DNA of 64,000 nt, taken from the NCBI RefSeq assembly GCF_036250735.1, contig NZ_CP109430.1:10664001-10728000 (forward strand). Direction: 5' to 3'. The notes below the pieces were generated by a model. That model ran no database searches, had not been told where the DNA came from, and saw only the letters and a program-made list of their open reading frames with translations. The DNA is from Streptosporangium sp. NBC_01495. GTDB lineage: Bacteria > Actinomycetota > Actinomycetes > Streptosporangiales > Streptosporangiaceae. Positions 1 to 8,171 of the stretch are shown here, in pieces. Each line of letters opens with the position of its first letter. Position 1 is the stretch's first letter. The translations under genes were made by a program, and so were the position numbers.

Positions 1-324
1 CTGATCGCCCTCACCATGGGCCTGGGCATGGGCTTCTTCAGCGCACCCACCATGGGATCGCTGTATCGCACGCTGCCCGCCCCGCTGGTCGCCCAGGGCA
101 GCTCGGTGCTCTACATGCTCAACCAGCTCGGCGCCGCGATCGGCATCGCCGTCGTCACGCTCATCCTGCAGACCGCCGACGACCCGATGACCGGCTTCCA
201 CGGCGTCTTCTGGTTCACCGTCGCCATGATCGCGGTCATCCTGGCCGCCATCCCGCTCCTGCCCGGCCGGCCCCCCGCGCCGACCGTACGCGAAGAATCC
301 GCCCTGTCCGGGAGGACATCCTGA
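1..324 (+). CDS. MFS exporter, C-terminal fragment (cut by window start)
   Basis: The reading frame is open from base 1 and ends at TGA 322-324, so only the last 107 codons are present. The visible part has two hydrophobic segments (around LNQLGAAIGIAVVTLIL and FWFTVAMIAVILAAIPLL) and a short polar tail ending ALSGRTS. The GSSVLYMLNQLGAAIGIAV stretch is typical of the last repeat of 14-helix DHA2-type drug/proton antiporters, so the likely role is export of a small hydrophobic compound across the cytoplasmic membrane. The stop overlaps the start of the next gene by one base, showing co-transcription and translational coupling with the SDR and esterase. The N-terminus and substrate cannot be judged. 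Confidence 0.8.
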   Translation: MIALTMGLGMGFFSAPTMGSLYRTLPAPLVAQGSSVLYMLNQLGAAIGIAVVTLILQTADDPMTGFHGVFWFTVAMIAVILAAIPLLPGRPPAPTVREESALSGRTS

Positions 325-1115
325 TGAAGACCCTAGTGATCACCGGCGGCACCGACGGGATGGGCAGGGCGCTCGCCCACACGTACCTCGAACGAGGCGA
401 CACCGTCGTCATCATCGGCCGTGACGCGGAGAAGGCGAAGACCGTCCCCGGCGCCTTCCTCATCCAGGCGGACCTGAGCCTGCTCAGCGAGAACAGGCGG
501 GTCATCGAGGAGATCAACGCCACGTTCCCCGTCGTGGACGCGCTCGTGCTGTGCGCCCGGCACTTCCGCTCGACCCGGTGGGAAACCACCGAGGGCCTCG
601 AGGGCACCTTCGCGCTGGAGTACCTGAGCCGCCACCTGCTCAGCCACGGCCTGGTCGAACCGCTGGACAAGGCCGACCACCCGGTCATCGTCAACGTGTC
701 GGGGCCCGGCGTCCCGATGGGCCACATCCACTGGGACGATCTCATGCTGGAGCGCGGCTATGACGGGGTGGCGGCCCAGATGCAGGCCGGCAGGGCCAAC
801 GACCTGCTCGGGGTCGCCTTCGCCACCCGGCACGCGGCGAGCCGTACCAAATATGTGCTGATCAACCCCGGACCCGTGTCCACCGGCTTCTCCGGCGAGT
901 ACGACGCGGCGACCGCCGCCCATGTCGAGTCACTCAAGAGGCACGGCAAGTCGGTCAAGGAGGGCATCAAACCGATCATCGCCCGCATCGACGCCCCGCC
1001 CGCCGAACCACTCAGCGCCTTCATGCAGGACCGGCCGATCAGTCTGAACCACCCCACTTTCGAGCAGAAGGCCGCCGCCCGGCTCCACGAACTCACCCTG
1101 AAGGTTGTTCGATGA
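324..1115 (+). CDS. SDR-fold NAD(P)-binding protein lacking the Tyr-x3-Lys catalytic pair
   Basis: 263 aa. The N-terminus MKTLVITGGTDGMGRALA is a classical Rossmann TGxxxGxG nucleotide-binding loop, and IVNVSGPG matches the strand carrying the SDR catalytic serine. Against retinol-dehydrogenase-like SDRs, the segment QMQAGRAND falls where YxxSKxAN is expected: Tyr is replaced by Gln and Lys by Gly (Arg next to it). The protein should still bind a dinucleotide but may not catalyse the usual alcohol/ketone oxidoreduction. It starts one base inside the MFS stop codon and its own stop overlaps the hydrolase start (ATGA), so the three form one operon. The family call is firm; the catalytic consequence is inference. 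Confidence 0.85.
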   Translation: MKTLVITGGTDGMGRALAHTYLERGDTVVIIGRDAEKAKTVPGAFLIQADLSLLSENRRVIEEINATFPVVDALVLCARHFRSTRWETTEGLEGTFALEYLSRHLLSHGLVEPLDKADHPVIVNVSGPGVPMGHIHWDDLMLERGYDGVAAQMQAGRANDLLGVAFATRHAASRTKYVLINPGPVSTGFSGEYDAATAAHVESLKRHGKSVKEGIKPIIARIDAPPAEPLSAFMQDRPISLNHPTFEQKAAARLHELTLKVVR

Positions 1116-2257
1116 CAATGATGTGGACGGCGGCGTTCAGATCCGCACCGGTCAGCCCGTACGAGTCGATGACGCTCATCTACCCCTCCCGCGGCTTCGG
1201 CAACGAGACCCTGCGTCAGGTCGTGCGTGTCCGCGGTGGTGGTGACCGCCTGCGGGTACGGTTCAGTAACCTCTACGGCAAGCAGCCGCTCACCATCGCG
1301 AGTACGCGGGTGGCGGCACTCGAATCCGGGTCGTCGATCATCGCGACCACCGACACCGCGATCACGTTCGACGGGACACCGCACGTGACGATCGGCGTCG
1401 GCGCGGAGGCGGTGAGCGACCCCGTCGACTTCGCGACGACGGCCGAGACCGACCTGGTGGTCAGCACGTACTACGCGTCGGAGACCGGACCCGCCACCTA
1501 TCACCCCTTCGCCCTGCAGACCGGCTACGTGGCGCGGGGCGACGTCGTCTCCCACCCGAAACTGCCCGATCCCGCCGAGGTGGAGTCCCGGTTCCACCTC
1601 AGCGGGATCGACGTCTGGACACGCGCGGGCCACCACGTGGTAGCGGTGTTCGGCGACTCGCTGGCTGACGGGGTGGGCACCACCCCCGGCGCCGACCTGC
1701 GCTATCCCGACCTGCTCGCCCGCCGGGTCAGCGAACCGGGCATGTCGGTGATCAACCTGGGCATCGCCGGTAATCGGCTGCTCACCGATGTTTTCGGAGA
1801 GCGGGGGATCGCCCGGTTCGACCGTGAGGTGCTCGCGGCGCCGGGGGTGACGCACGTCATCGTGCAACTCGGCGTCAACGACATTGGCATGCCGGGGATG
1901 TTCGGATTGCCCGCTGTGCCGGTGGTCGACCTCATCGCCGGGCTCACCTCGATCGCCGAGCGAGCCAAGCGGCACGGCCTTACGGCGATCATCGCGACCG
2001 TGACCCCGTTCGGTGGCGCCGCTGGGGTGACCCCCGGATTCGACACTCCGGAAAGCGAGGAGGCACGGCAGCGCCTCAACCAATGGATCCGGGCAAACCG
2101 GGAATTCGACGCGGTCGCAGACCTTGACCGCGCACTGCACGACCCCGCAGCACCGGCCACCCTGCTGCCCGGCTACGACAGCGGCGACCACATCCATCCC
2201 AGCGACGCCGGAGCCAAGGTCGTAGCAGACGTGCTCTTCCGGGCACTCATGCCGTGA
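1112..2257 (+). CDS. SGNH/GDSL-family hydrolase
   Basis: 381 aa. The four SGNH blocks are visible: GDSLADG near residue 180 (nucleophile Ser), NLGIAGNR (oxyanion Gly), GVND near 253 (oxyanion Asn) and DHIHPS near 359 (Asp-x-x-His). About 165 residues before the catalytic domain form a beta-rich accessory domain like that of actinobacterial GDSL esterases and acetylxylan esterases. No signal peptide is evident from ATG 1112, so it may act in the cytoplasm. It likely hydrolyses an ester, possibly a deacetylation of the metabolite handled by the upstream SDR and exporter; that substrate link is inference from the overlapping operon (4-nt ATGA overlap). Confidence 0.88.
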   Translation: MTMMWTAAFRSAPVSPYESMTLIYPSRGFGNETLRQVVRVRGGGDRLRVRFSNLYGKQPLTIASTRVAALESGSSIIATTDTAITFDGTPHVTIGVGAEAVSDPVDFATTAETDLVVSTYYASETGPATYHPFALQTGYVARGDVVSHPKLPDPAEVESRFHLSGIDVWTRAGHHVVAVFGDSLADGVGTTPGADLRYPDLLARRVSEPGMSVINLGIAGNRLLTDVFGERGIARFDREVLAAPGVTHVIVQLGVNDIGMPGMFGLPAVPVVDLIAGLTSIAERAKRHGLTAIIATVTPFGGAAGVTPGFDTPESEEARQRLNQWIRANREFDAVADLDRALHDPAAPATLLPGYDSGDHIHPSDAGAKVVADVLFRALMP

Positions 2258-2316
2258 CCCCGGTCCGCCAGATGCTTCTCGGACGCTGACACCAGCGCAC
2301 AGCTCTCCCACCAAGA

Positions 2317-2345
2317 GGCCCCGCCGGCGACTTGCCGGTGGGGCC
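2317..2345 (+). terminator. Hairpin terminator after the MFS/SDR/hydrolase operon
   Basis: Stem 2317-2328 pairs with 2334-2345 (12 bp, one G-T wobble) around the loop GACTT. It sits 60 bp after the hydrolase stop and has no T tract, as is common in actinobacteria. Confidence 0.65.
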
Positions 2346-2467
2346 ACGGGCGTCATGGTCGTGTCGTCAGGAAACGCTTCACCGGCCACAGACGGCAACA
2401 TCTCCGGGCGGGGCAAGGTGTCTTCCATAGAGGCCCGGACTCACAGGGACGTTCACTCCGGGCCGGC

Positions 2468-2489
2468 GGTTTCAAAAAAGGGTGAAACC
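2468..2489. promoter_or_regulatory. Inverted repeat GGTTTCA-N8-TGAAACC upstream of the Tyr/Pro-repeat protein
   Basis: The halves 2468-2474 and 2483-2489 are perfect inverted repeats around an A-rich centre, unusual in this GC-rich DNA. It lies about 145 bp before the start at 2633 in a 375-bp gap (2258-2632) that otherwise holds only the terminator at 2317. It could be an operator or a weak hairpin; no regulator can be assigned. Confidence 0.35.
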
Positions 2490-2632
2490 AGTTGATTTCA
2501 TCGGTGTGACGGCGTCATCCCCCGACTCTCGACAAGTCATCCGACTTGCTGGGATCCAGTTTGCCGTTAGCAGGTATGGCCGGTGCAAGCATCGTCGGAG
2601 AGTCAGAACCGATCATGACATCTGGGGGAAAA

Positions 2633-3229
2633 ATGCTTCGAAAACTGGTCCCGATCCTGGTCGCGGTCATCGCGGCGGGATCACCGGCCATCGCGACCGA
2701 GGCTTGGGCGGACGTGGCGCCGGCCGCTTCGGCGGCCCGGTCGGCCGCCACGCAGACGGCCGGTACGTGCTCTCCGGGGTCGCCGTGCGCGGCGGTCAAC
2801 TGCGGTCCTGGCCGCGTCTGCGTCCCCTCACCCAAGCAGTGCTTCACTCAGCCGTGCCCGCAGTACGACTGCGTGCCCGCGTCGGGTTACCCGGGTGGCT
2901 ACCCCGGCGGGTATCCGGGTGGCTACCCCAGTGGCTACCCGGGGCAGTGGCATCCTCCGTACCCGAGCGGTTACCCGGGCTGGCACCCTCCGTACCCGGG
3001 CTGGCGGCCACCGTATCCGGGCTGGCGCCCTCCGTACCCGAGCGGTTACCCGGGCTGGCGGCCACCGTATCCGGGCGTGCGGCCACCGTATCCGGGCGTG
3101 CGTCCCCCGTACCCGGGCGTGCGGCCACCGTACCCGCATCCGCTGCCTCCCGGCCCGGGGCCGAGGCTGCTTGGGCCCCACTGGCGGACGGCGAGCCAGC
3201 CGGGGAGCGCCTCCGTCGGCGGTTCCTGA
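2633..3229 (+). CDS. Secreted Cys-rich, Tyr/Pro/Gly/Trp-repeat protein
   Basis: 198 aa from ATG 2633, preceded by a GGGGGA Shine-Dalgarno; an in-frame ATG at 2615 is possible. Residues 1-30 are a Sec signal peptide (MLRKLVPILVAVIAAG core, then an ALA-like cleavage region near ATEAWADVA). A Cys-rich module follows with seven cysteines in about 35 residues (CSPGSPC, VNCGPGRVC, QCFTQPC, DC). The rest is a run of GYPG, HPPYPG, GWRPPYP and GVRPPYP repeats ending in a short polar tail. No catalytic motif is present. It is probably an extracellular structural, adhesive or wall-associated protein. I do not recognise the family. Confidence 0.75.
   Translation: MLRKLVPILVAVIAAGSPAIATEAWADVAPAASAARSAATQTAGTCSPGSPCAAVNCGPGRVCVPSPKQCFTQPCPQYDCVPASGYPGGYPGGYPGGYPSGYPGQWHPPYPSGYPGWHPPYPGWRPPYPGWRPPYPSGYPGWRPPYPGVRPPYPGVRPPYPGVRPPYPHPLPPGPGPRLLGPHWRTASQPGSASVGGS
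2883..3144 (+). repeat. Tandem coding repeats of the Tyr/Pro-rich protein
   Basis: In-frame degenerate repeats. First, 12-bp GYPG units (2883-2940). Then mostly 21-bp units encoding GW(R/H)PPYP and GVRPPYP up to about 3144. The periods are multiples of 3, so copy-number changes would keep the frame. Confidence 0.8.
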
Positions 3230-3473
3230 CCTCCGGCGGCGGCAGGTACCGTGCGGGCCGGGCGCGTAGCGGCCCGGCCCCCACCTCCGGCGACTCGCAC
3301 GTCATATCCCATCGACCCCGGCGTGCCGGGCACCGCACATCGCCACCCCGGGACGCCACGGCGGCGGCCCGGGATGGCGGGGGCGGGCCGCGACGGCTTG
3401 TGGGGACACCGGGTGAGCTGGTCTGATGTGCGAAGGATGAGGTGAGGCCGGTACGGAGGGGTTGCTTTCTGCC

Positions 3474-5639
3474 GTGGAGGCATCTGTCGAGCAGCTGGTG
3501 TACGTCCGCGAGGACGAGTACACGATCGCGCGGATGAGCGCCGAGGGCATGCCCGGCTTCGTCGCCTCCGGCCGGGCCCTGGGCGGGGTCCAGCCGGGGG
3601 AGACACTCAGGCTCGTCGGCGAGTGGGGCGAGCATCCGCGGTACGGCAGGCGCTTCGAGGTCATCGCGTGCGAGCGGCTGGTACCGGCCACCGTCCGGGC
3701 CATCCGCATCTATCTTGGCTCCGGCCTGATCCGCGGCATCGGGCCGAGGCTCGCCCACGCCATCGTCAGCCACTTCGGCGAGGCGACGCTGACGGTCATC
3801 GACACCGAGCCGCAACGGCTCACCGAGGTCGTCAACATCGGTCCCGCGCGGCAGGCCCAGATCGCCGACGCGTGGGAGGAGCAGAAGGCGATCGCCGAGC
3901 TCATGGTGGTCCTGCAGGGCTTCGGGATCAGCCCGCTGCTCGCGGCGAAGATCTACCAGGTCTTCGGGGCCGACTCGGGAGAGGTGCTCACCTCCGACCC
4001 GTACCGGCTCATCGGCAAGGTCAGGGGCATCGCGTTCGCCACGGCGGACAGGATCGCCCTGCGGTCGGGGGTCTCCGAGCACAGCCCGCAGCGGGTCAAG
4101 GCGGCGATCCTGGACAGGCTGGAGACGGCGGCCAGCCGCGACGGGCACTGCTACGTGCGGCTGGTCACGCTGATCGCCCAGTCCGCGGAACTCGTCGAGC
4201 AGGACCACGACCTCGTCGGCCGGATGGTCGACGCCCTCGTCGCCGACCGCCGCGTGGTCGTCGAGGCGTCGCCCGACGGCCAGGGGACGGCCGTGGTCTA
4301 CCTGAAGGAGACCCACGGCCGCGAGCTCACGCTGGCCGCCCAGCTGACCAGGCTCTGGGAGGCTCCCTCGACGCTGCCCATGCGTACGTTCCAGGAGGAT
4401 CCCGGGCTGGACGAGGACCAGCGGGCGGCGGTGAACATGGCGCTGACCAGCACCGTGTCCATCCTCACCGGCGGTCCCGGCTGCGGGAAGAGCCACACCG
4501 TCAAGACCGTCGCGGCGACCGTGCGGGCGATGGGCGGCACGGTGACCCTCACGGCGCCGACCGGCAAGGCGGCCAAGCGCCTGTCGGAGCTCACCGGCCT
4601 GCCCGCGATGACCGTGCACCGGATGCTGGCCCACCAGCCCGATCCCGAGAGCGGCACGCTGTTCGAGCAGACGCCCGCGCAGGCCGACCTGATCGTGGTC
4701 GACGAGGCGTCCATGCTGGACCTGCACCTGGCCACCCGGCTCACCGCGGCCATCCCGCCCGGCAGCCACCTGCTGATAGTGGGCGACAGCGACCAGCTTC
4801 CCAGCATCGCCCCCGGCAGCGTGCTGGCCGACCTGCTGCGCGTCGAGGCGATCGCGCGGATGCGCCTGACCAGGGTCTTCCGCCAGGCGGAGGGCAGCGG
4901 GATCATCCGGGCCGCCCGCCGGGTCAGGGCGGGTGAGGTGCCCGCGATTCCCGGCGGGGGAGGTTTCTGGTTCGAGGAGGTCGACGATCCCGAGCAGGTC
5001 GCCGAGCGGGTGATGCACCTGGCGACGGTGGCGATCCCGCGCAAGCAGGGGGTGAGCCCGGACCAGGTCCAGGTCCTGTGCCCGATGCGCAGGGGCCTGA
5101 CGGGGACGGCCGAACTCGGCCGGATGATCCAGGAACGACTCAACCCGGCTCGCGAGGGGGTCGCCGAGCACTGGTCGGGCGCCTCCGCCTTCCGGGTCGG
5201 CGACCGTGTCATGCCGATCCGCAACAACTACGACAAGGGCGTCTTCAACGGCGACACCGGTACGGTCACCGCCATCACCCCGGAGGAGAGGGTCGTCGAG
5301 ATCCGCACCGACGACGGGCACACCGTGAAGTACGGCTTCGGCGAGCTCGACGAGCTGACCCACACGTACGCCATCAGCGTGCACCGCTCCCAGGGCAGCG
5401 AGTATCCCTTCGTGGTCGCGCCGCTCGTCACCGAGTCCGGGGGCGTCATGCTGCGCCGCAAGCTGCTCTACACCCTGCTCACCCGGGCGCGGTCGTGGGT
5501 GGTCGTCGTCGGCGAGCGCAAGGCCCTGGAGATGGCCGTCAACCGGCTGGACCACCGCCGCAACACGGGGCTCGCCCGCAGGCTCGCGCTGAGCCTTGGC
5601 GCGGACCTCCACTACGAGACCGCCCCCGCCGCCGACTGA
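3474..5639 (+). CDS. recD2: RecD2-type ATP-dependent 5'-3' DNA helicase
   Basis: About 721 aa. Order: an N-terminal OB-like region (GETLRLVGEWGEHPRYGRRF), helix-hairpin-helix modules (GSGLIRGIGPRLA and VVNIGPARQAQI), Walker A GGPGCGKSHT near residue 331, Walker B DLIVVDEASMLD, and the C-terminal motif VHRSQGSEY with LLYTLLTRARSWVVVVG of superfamily 1B helicases. RecD2 acts without RecBC in repair and replication-fork processing. Two starts are possible: TTG 3462 directly abuts GGAGGGG, while GTG 3474 lies 12 nt after it, so GTG is preferred; an in-frame TGA at 3438 limits the N-terminus. It stands alone. Confidence 0.92.
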   Translation: MEASVEQLVYVREDEYTIARMSAEGMPGFVASGRALGGVQPGETLRLVGEWGEHPRYGRRFEVIACERLVPATVRAIRIYLGSGLIRGIGPRLAHAIVSHFGEATLTVIDTEPQRLTEVVNIGPARQAQIADAWEEQKAIAELMVVLQGFGISPLLAAKIYQVFGADSGEVLTSDPYRLIGKVRGIAFATADRIALRSGVSEHSPQRVKAAILDRLETAASRDGHCYVRLVTLIAQSAELVEQDHDLVGRMVDALVADRRVVVEASPDGQGTAVVYLKETHGRELTLAAQLTRLWEAPSTLPMRTFQEDPGLDEDQRAAVNMALTSTVSILTGGPGCGKSHTVKTVAATVRAMGGTVTLTAPTGKAAKRLSELTGLPAMTVHRMLAHQPDPESGTLFEQTPAQADLIVVDEASMLDLHLATRLTAAIPPGSHLLIVGDSDQLPSIAPGSVLADLLRVEAIARMRLTRVFRQAEGSGIIRAARRVRAGEVPAIPGGGGFWFEEVDDPEQVAERVMHLATVAIPRKQGVSPDQVQVLCPMRRGLTGTAELGRMIQERLNPAREGVAEHWSGASAFRVGDRVMPIRNNYDKGVFNGDTGTVTAITPEERVVEIRTDDGHTVKYGFGELDELTHTYAISVHRSQGSEYPFVVAPLVTESGGVMLRRKLLYTLLTRARSWVVVVGERKALEMAVNRLDHRRNTGLARRLALSLGADLHYETAPAAD

Positions 5640-5866
5640 CAGTAGGACTCACAGCAGTCCAGTGAGGATAAGTGCTCACCTATCGGCGGCTACCAGGCAC
5701 CGAGTCTGCCGCACGAGCAGGCCCAGCAGCTCTCATTAGTGATGATGTTCACGGTGACGCTGCGGCGGGTCTGACCCACCGACTGACTGACGTCGCGGGT
5801 CGGGCCGGGATCGGTTCCCGGGCGCGGACGTCGCTCACGGCGGCCTTTCCCGACCGTGCGATCTTC

Positions 5867-5895
5867 TTGACAATTTTTCTTCACATAACTTGAAT
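5867..5895 (+). promoter_or_regulatory. Candidate sigma-70 type promoter for the ThuA-ricin gene
   Basis: TTGACA at 5867-5872, a 17-nt AT-rich spacer, then TTGAAT at 5890-5895. The -35 is perfect and the -10 matches four of six positions. It lies about 120 bp before the start codon at 6016. The rest of the 376-bp gap (5640-6015) shows no convincing gene. Confidence 0.45.
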
Positions 5896-6015
5896 TAAGT
5901 CAGACAAAAAACCGTCCTCGGCTTGCCGAAGTTGTTGGTAACGCCGGTCTCCGTTATGCCCGTGGGCGGGGCGGGCTTCGCCTTTGTCATTTGTCACGAG
6001 ACAGAGGAAACCTAC

Positions 6016-7317
6016 ATGACCAGCGAAAACATGGTCAGTACGATGCGGACGTGGGTGCGGCTACTCGCCCTGCTCGCCGTCGCGCTCGGCCTCACGGCCC
6101 TTCCGGCCGGTGGGAGCGCGCGGGCGGCGGCCGCCCCGAGTTTCAAGGTGATCGCCTTCTACAACGGGACATGGGACGCGGCACACATCAACTTCGTCCA
6201 GGAGGCCAACCGCTGGTTCCCGCAGATGGCCGCGCAGCACAACTTCTCCTACACCGCGACCAACAACTGGAGCCAGCTGAACGCGAGCAACCTCCAGCAG
6301 TACCAGGTGGTGCTCTTCCTCGACGACCTGCCGCAGAACGCCGCCCAGCGGACGGCCTTCGAGCAGTACATGCGTAACGGCGGGGCGTGGATGGGCTTCC
6401 ACGTGAGCGCGTTCAACACCAACGCGCAGAGCTGGGCGTGGTACCACAACGAGCTCCTCGGCACCGGGGCGTTCAGGTCCAACACCTGGGGGCCCACCTC
6501 GGTGGTCATGCGCACGGAGGGCGGGGCGCACCCCTCCACGGCGCGGCTGCCCGCCACCTTCACCTCGTCGGTCAGCGAGTGGTACAGCTGGACCAACGAC
6601 CTGAGGAACAACCCGAACATCAGGATCCTCGGGTCCATCGACCAGTCGAGCTTCCCGGTCGGCACGGACCCCAACCAGACCTGGTACAGCGGCTACTACC
6701 CGCTGATGTGGACCAACCGGAACTACAAGATGCTGTACGCGAACTTCGGCCACAACGCCATGAACTACAGCAACAACACCCCGCTGTCGTCCACGTTCGC
6801 CAGCGAGGTGCAGAACCGGTTCGTCATCGACGGCCTGCTGTGGCTGGGCGGCGGGAGCACTCCGCCTCCGTCGGACACCATCTCGCCGACCGCGTGGTAC
6901 AGCCTCGCCAACCGCGCCAGCGGCAAGTGCGTGGACGCTCGGGCGGCCGCCTCGGCGAACGGCACCGCGATCCAGCAGTACACCTGCAACGGCACCCTCG
7001 CCCAGCAGTTCCAGGTCCAGCCGACCAGCGGCGGCTTCGCGCGGCTCAACAACCGCGGCAACAGCGCCCAGGTCATCGACGTGACCAACGTCTCCACGGC
7101 CGAAGGCGCCCCGCTCCAGCTGTGGACGTACTCCGGAGGCAACAACCAGCAGTGGCAGGCGGTGTCCGAGGGCGGTGGCCACTACCGCTTCGTCAGCCGC
7201 CTCAGCGGCAGGTGCCTGAGCGTGCCGGGCTCCTCGACGGCCGACAGCGTCCAGCTGGTGCAGAGCACCTGCAACGGCGGCGCCGCCCAGTCGTTCCGGA
7301 TCTCCCAGCAGCCGTAG
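6016..7317 (+). CDS. Secreted ThuA-domain protein with C-terminal ricin-type lectin domain
   Basis: 433 aa from ATG 6016 (Shine-Dalgarno AGAGGAAA just upstream). Residues 1-40 are a Sec signal peptide (LLALLAVALGLTALPAGG, cleavage near SARA-AAAP). Residues about 42-285 match the ThuA/trehalose-utilisation fold, a GATase-like alpha/beta domain (FKVIAFYNG, YQVVLFLDD, NGGAWMGFH). A Ser/Thr/Pro linker leads to a ricin B-type carbohydrate-binding domain (about 300-433) with GKCVDARAA, QQFQVQP, NQQWQAVSEG and GRCLSVPG, i.e. QxW-type repeats. The pairing suggests an extracellular enzyme or binder acting on a polysaccharide; the activity of secreted ThuA proteins is poorly defined. It is transcribed alone. 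Confidence 0.88.
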   Translation: MTSENMVSTMRTWVRLLALLAVALGLTALPAGGSARAAAAPSFKVIAFYNGTWDAAHINFVQEANRWFPQMAAQHNFSYTATNNWSQLNASNLQQYQVVLFLDDLPQNAAQRTAFEQYMRNGGAWMGFHVSAFNTNAQSWAWYHNELLGTGAFRSNTWGPTSVVMRTEGGAHPSTARLPATFTSSVSEWYSWTNDLRNNPNIRILGSIDQSSFPVGTDPNQTWYSGYYPLMWTNRNYKMLYANFGHNAMNYSNNTPLSSTFASEVQNRFVIDGLLWLGGGSTPPPSDTISPTAWYSLANRASGKCVDARAAASANGTAIQQYTCNGTLAQQFQVQPTSGGFARLNNRGNSAQVIDVTNVSTAEGAPLQLWTYSGGNNQQWQAVSEGGGHYRFVSRLSGRCLSVPGSSTADSVQLVQSTCNGGAAQSFRISQQP

Positions 7318-7321
7318 CCTC

Positions 7322-7456
7322 CCGGAAGCCCGCACGTACGCCCGGACCGTGGTTCCCCGGGAGTCCCGTATGTCCGGACCGTGGCTTCCCGGGGGTTCGT
7401 ATGCCCGGGGACCGTGGTTCCCCGGGAGCCCGTACGCCCGGTAGTTCGTATGCCCG
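7322..7456. repeat. Tandem repeat, about 33 bp, 3-4 degenerate copies
   Basis: Successive units share the core CGTAYGYCCGGACCGTGG followed by TTCCCCGGGAG. Copies begin near 7322, 7355, 7388 and 7420, the last truncated. The array follows the ThuA-ricin stop directly. It has stop codons in all useful frames, so it is non-coding. Confidence 0.7.
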
Positions 7457-7507
7457 TCCTTTCGCGCCGATCGGGAAGGGCGGGCAGCCGGCGGGTGCGC
7501 TGAGTAC

Positions 7508-7551
7508 ACGAGTGAGGCCCAGGCCGGGTCAACGGCCTGGGCCTCACTCGT
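7508..7551. terminator. Long perfect hairpin terminator
   Basis: The 19-bp stem 7508-7526 pairs perfectly with 7533-7551 around the 6-nt loop GGTCAA. It sits 190 bp after the ThuA-ricin stop and before the molybdate operon, insulating the two. No T tract. The remainder of the 7318-7756 gap is the 33-bp array and the palindrome at 7718. Confidence 0.8.
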
Positions 7552-7717
7552 CGTCGTGGCTGTCGCGGGCTTCCGCCAGGAGGCGTAGACCTCGAACACA
7601 TTCCGGTGTTCCGGTGTGAACGTGTCTTCGGTGAGGGGAAAAGGTCCTCCAGGCCGTCCGGGCTCGCAGGAGCGGCGGCGGAGCGGCGGATCCCGGTGCG
7701 ACTGCCACAACTTAGGG

Positions 7718-7737
7718 GCATATAGGCGTGAATATGC
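7718..7737. promoter_or_regulatory. Palindrome GCATAT-N8-ATATGC, likely operator of the molybdate operon
   Basis: A perfect 6-bp inverted repeat with an 8-nt centre that includes TATAGG/TAGGCG, a possible -10 box. It ends 20 bp before the start of the HTH-TOBE regulator. E. coli ModE binds AT-rich palindromes, so autoregulation by the downstream gene is the simplest reading (inference). Confidence 0.55.
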
Positions 7738-7756
7738 AAAGGTAAGGTGATTGTTC

Positions 7757-8164
7757 GTGACGACGTTTCGGATCAGCGAGGCCGCCGCGCTGCTGGGGGT
7801 GAGCCCCGACACCGTCCGCCGGTGGGTGGACGCCGGACGGCTCGCGGCCCGGCGGGACGAGCACGGCCACCGGATGGTGGAGGGGGCCGATCTGGCGGCG
7901 TTCGCGCGTGCCCAGATCGAGTCCGAGGACGGTACGGGGCACTCCTCGGCCAGGAACCGCTTTCGCGGGATCGTGACCGAAGTGATCAAGGACGCGGTGA
8001 TGGCCCAGGTGGAGATCGCCGCGGGACCGTACCGGGTGGTGTCGCTGATGAGCCGCCAGGCCGCCGACGAGCTGGGCCTGGAGGTGGGGGTGATGGCGGT
8101 CGCCGTGATCAAGTCCACCAACGTGGTCGTGGAGATCGCCGACCACGTTCGTACGACGGGTTGA
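7757..8164 (+). CDS. Molybdate-responsive regulator: MerR/excisionase-type HTH plus TOBE domain
   Basis: 135 aa. Residues 1-50 are a helix-turn-helix (RISEAAALLGVSPDTVRRWVD). Residues about 70-130 form a single Mop/TOBE domain (NRFRGIVTEV, VEIAAGPYRVVSLMSRQ, VGVMAVAVIKSTNVVVEIA) of the kind that binds molybdate or tungstate. It probably represses or tunes the mod operon according to oxyanion level. GTG 7757 is chosen because AAGGTG at 7744-7749 leaves 7 nt; TTG 7751 is an alternative. modB follows after 7 bp. This two-domain arrangement differs from E. coli ModE (winged HTH plus two TOBE) but is common in actinobacteria. Confidence 0.85.
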   Translation: MTTFRISEAAALLGVSPDTVRRWVDAGRLAARRDEHGHRMVEGADLAAFARAQIESEDGTGHSSARNRFRGIVTEVIKDAVMAQVEIAAGPYRVVSLMSRQAADELGLEVGVMAVAVIKSTNVVVEIADHVRTTG

Positions 8165-8171
8165 CGGCGCC

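Noticed and set aside
2844..5612. Long open frame on the minus strand opposite recD2
   Set aside because: It mirrors the RecD2 coding frame, has Asp/Arg/Gly/Val-rich nonsense composition and no motif; typical GC-rich antisense shadow.
6061..8121. Long minus-strand open frame opposite the ThuA-ricin and regulator genes
   Set aside because: It crosses a terminator and a repeat array and is antisense to clear domains.
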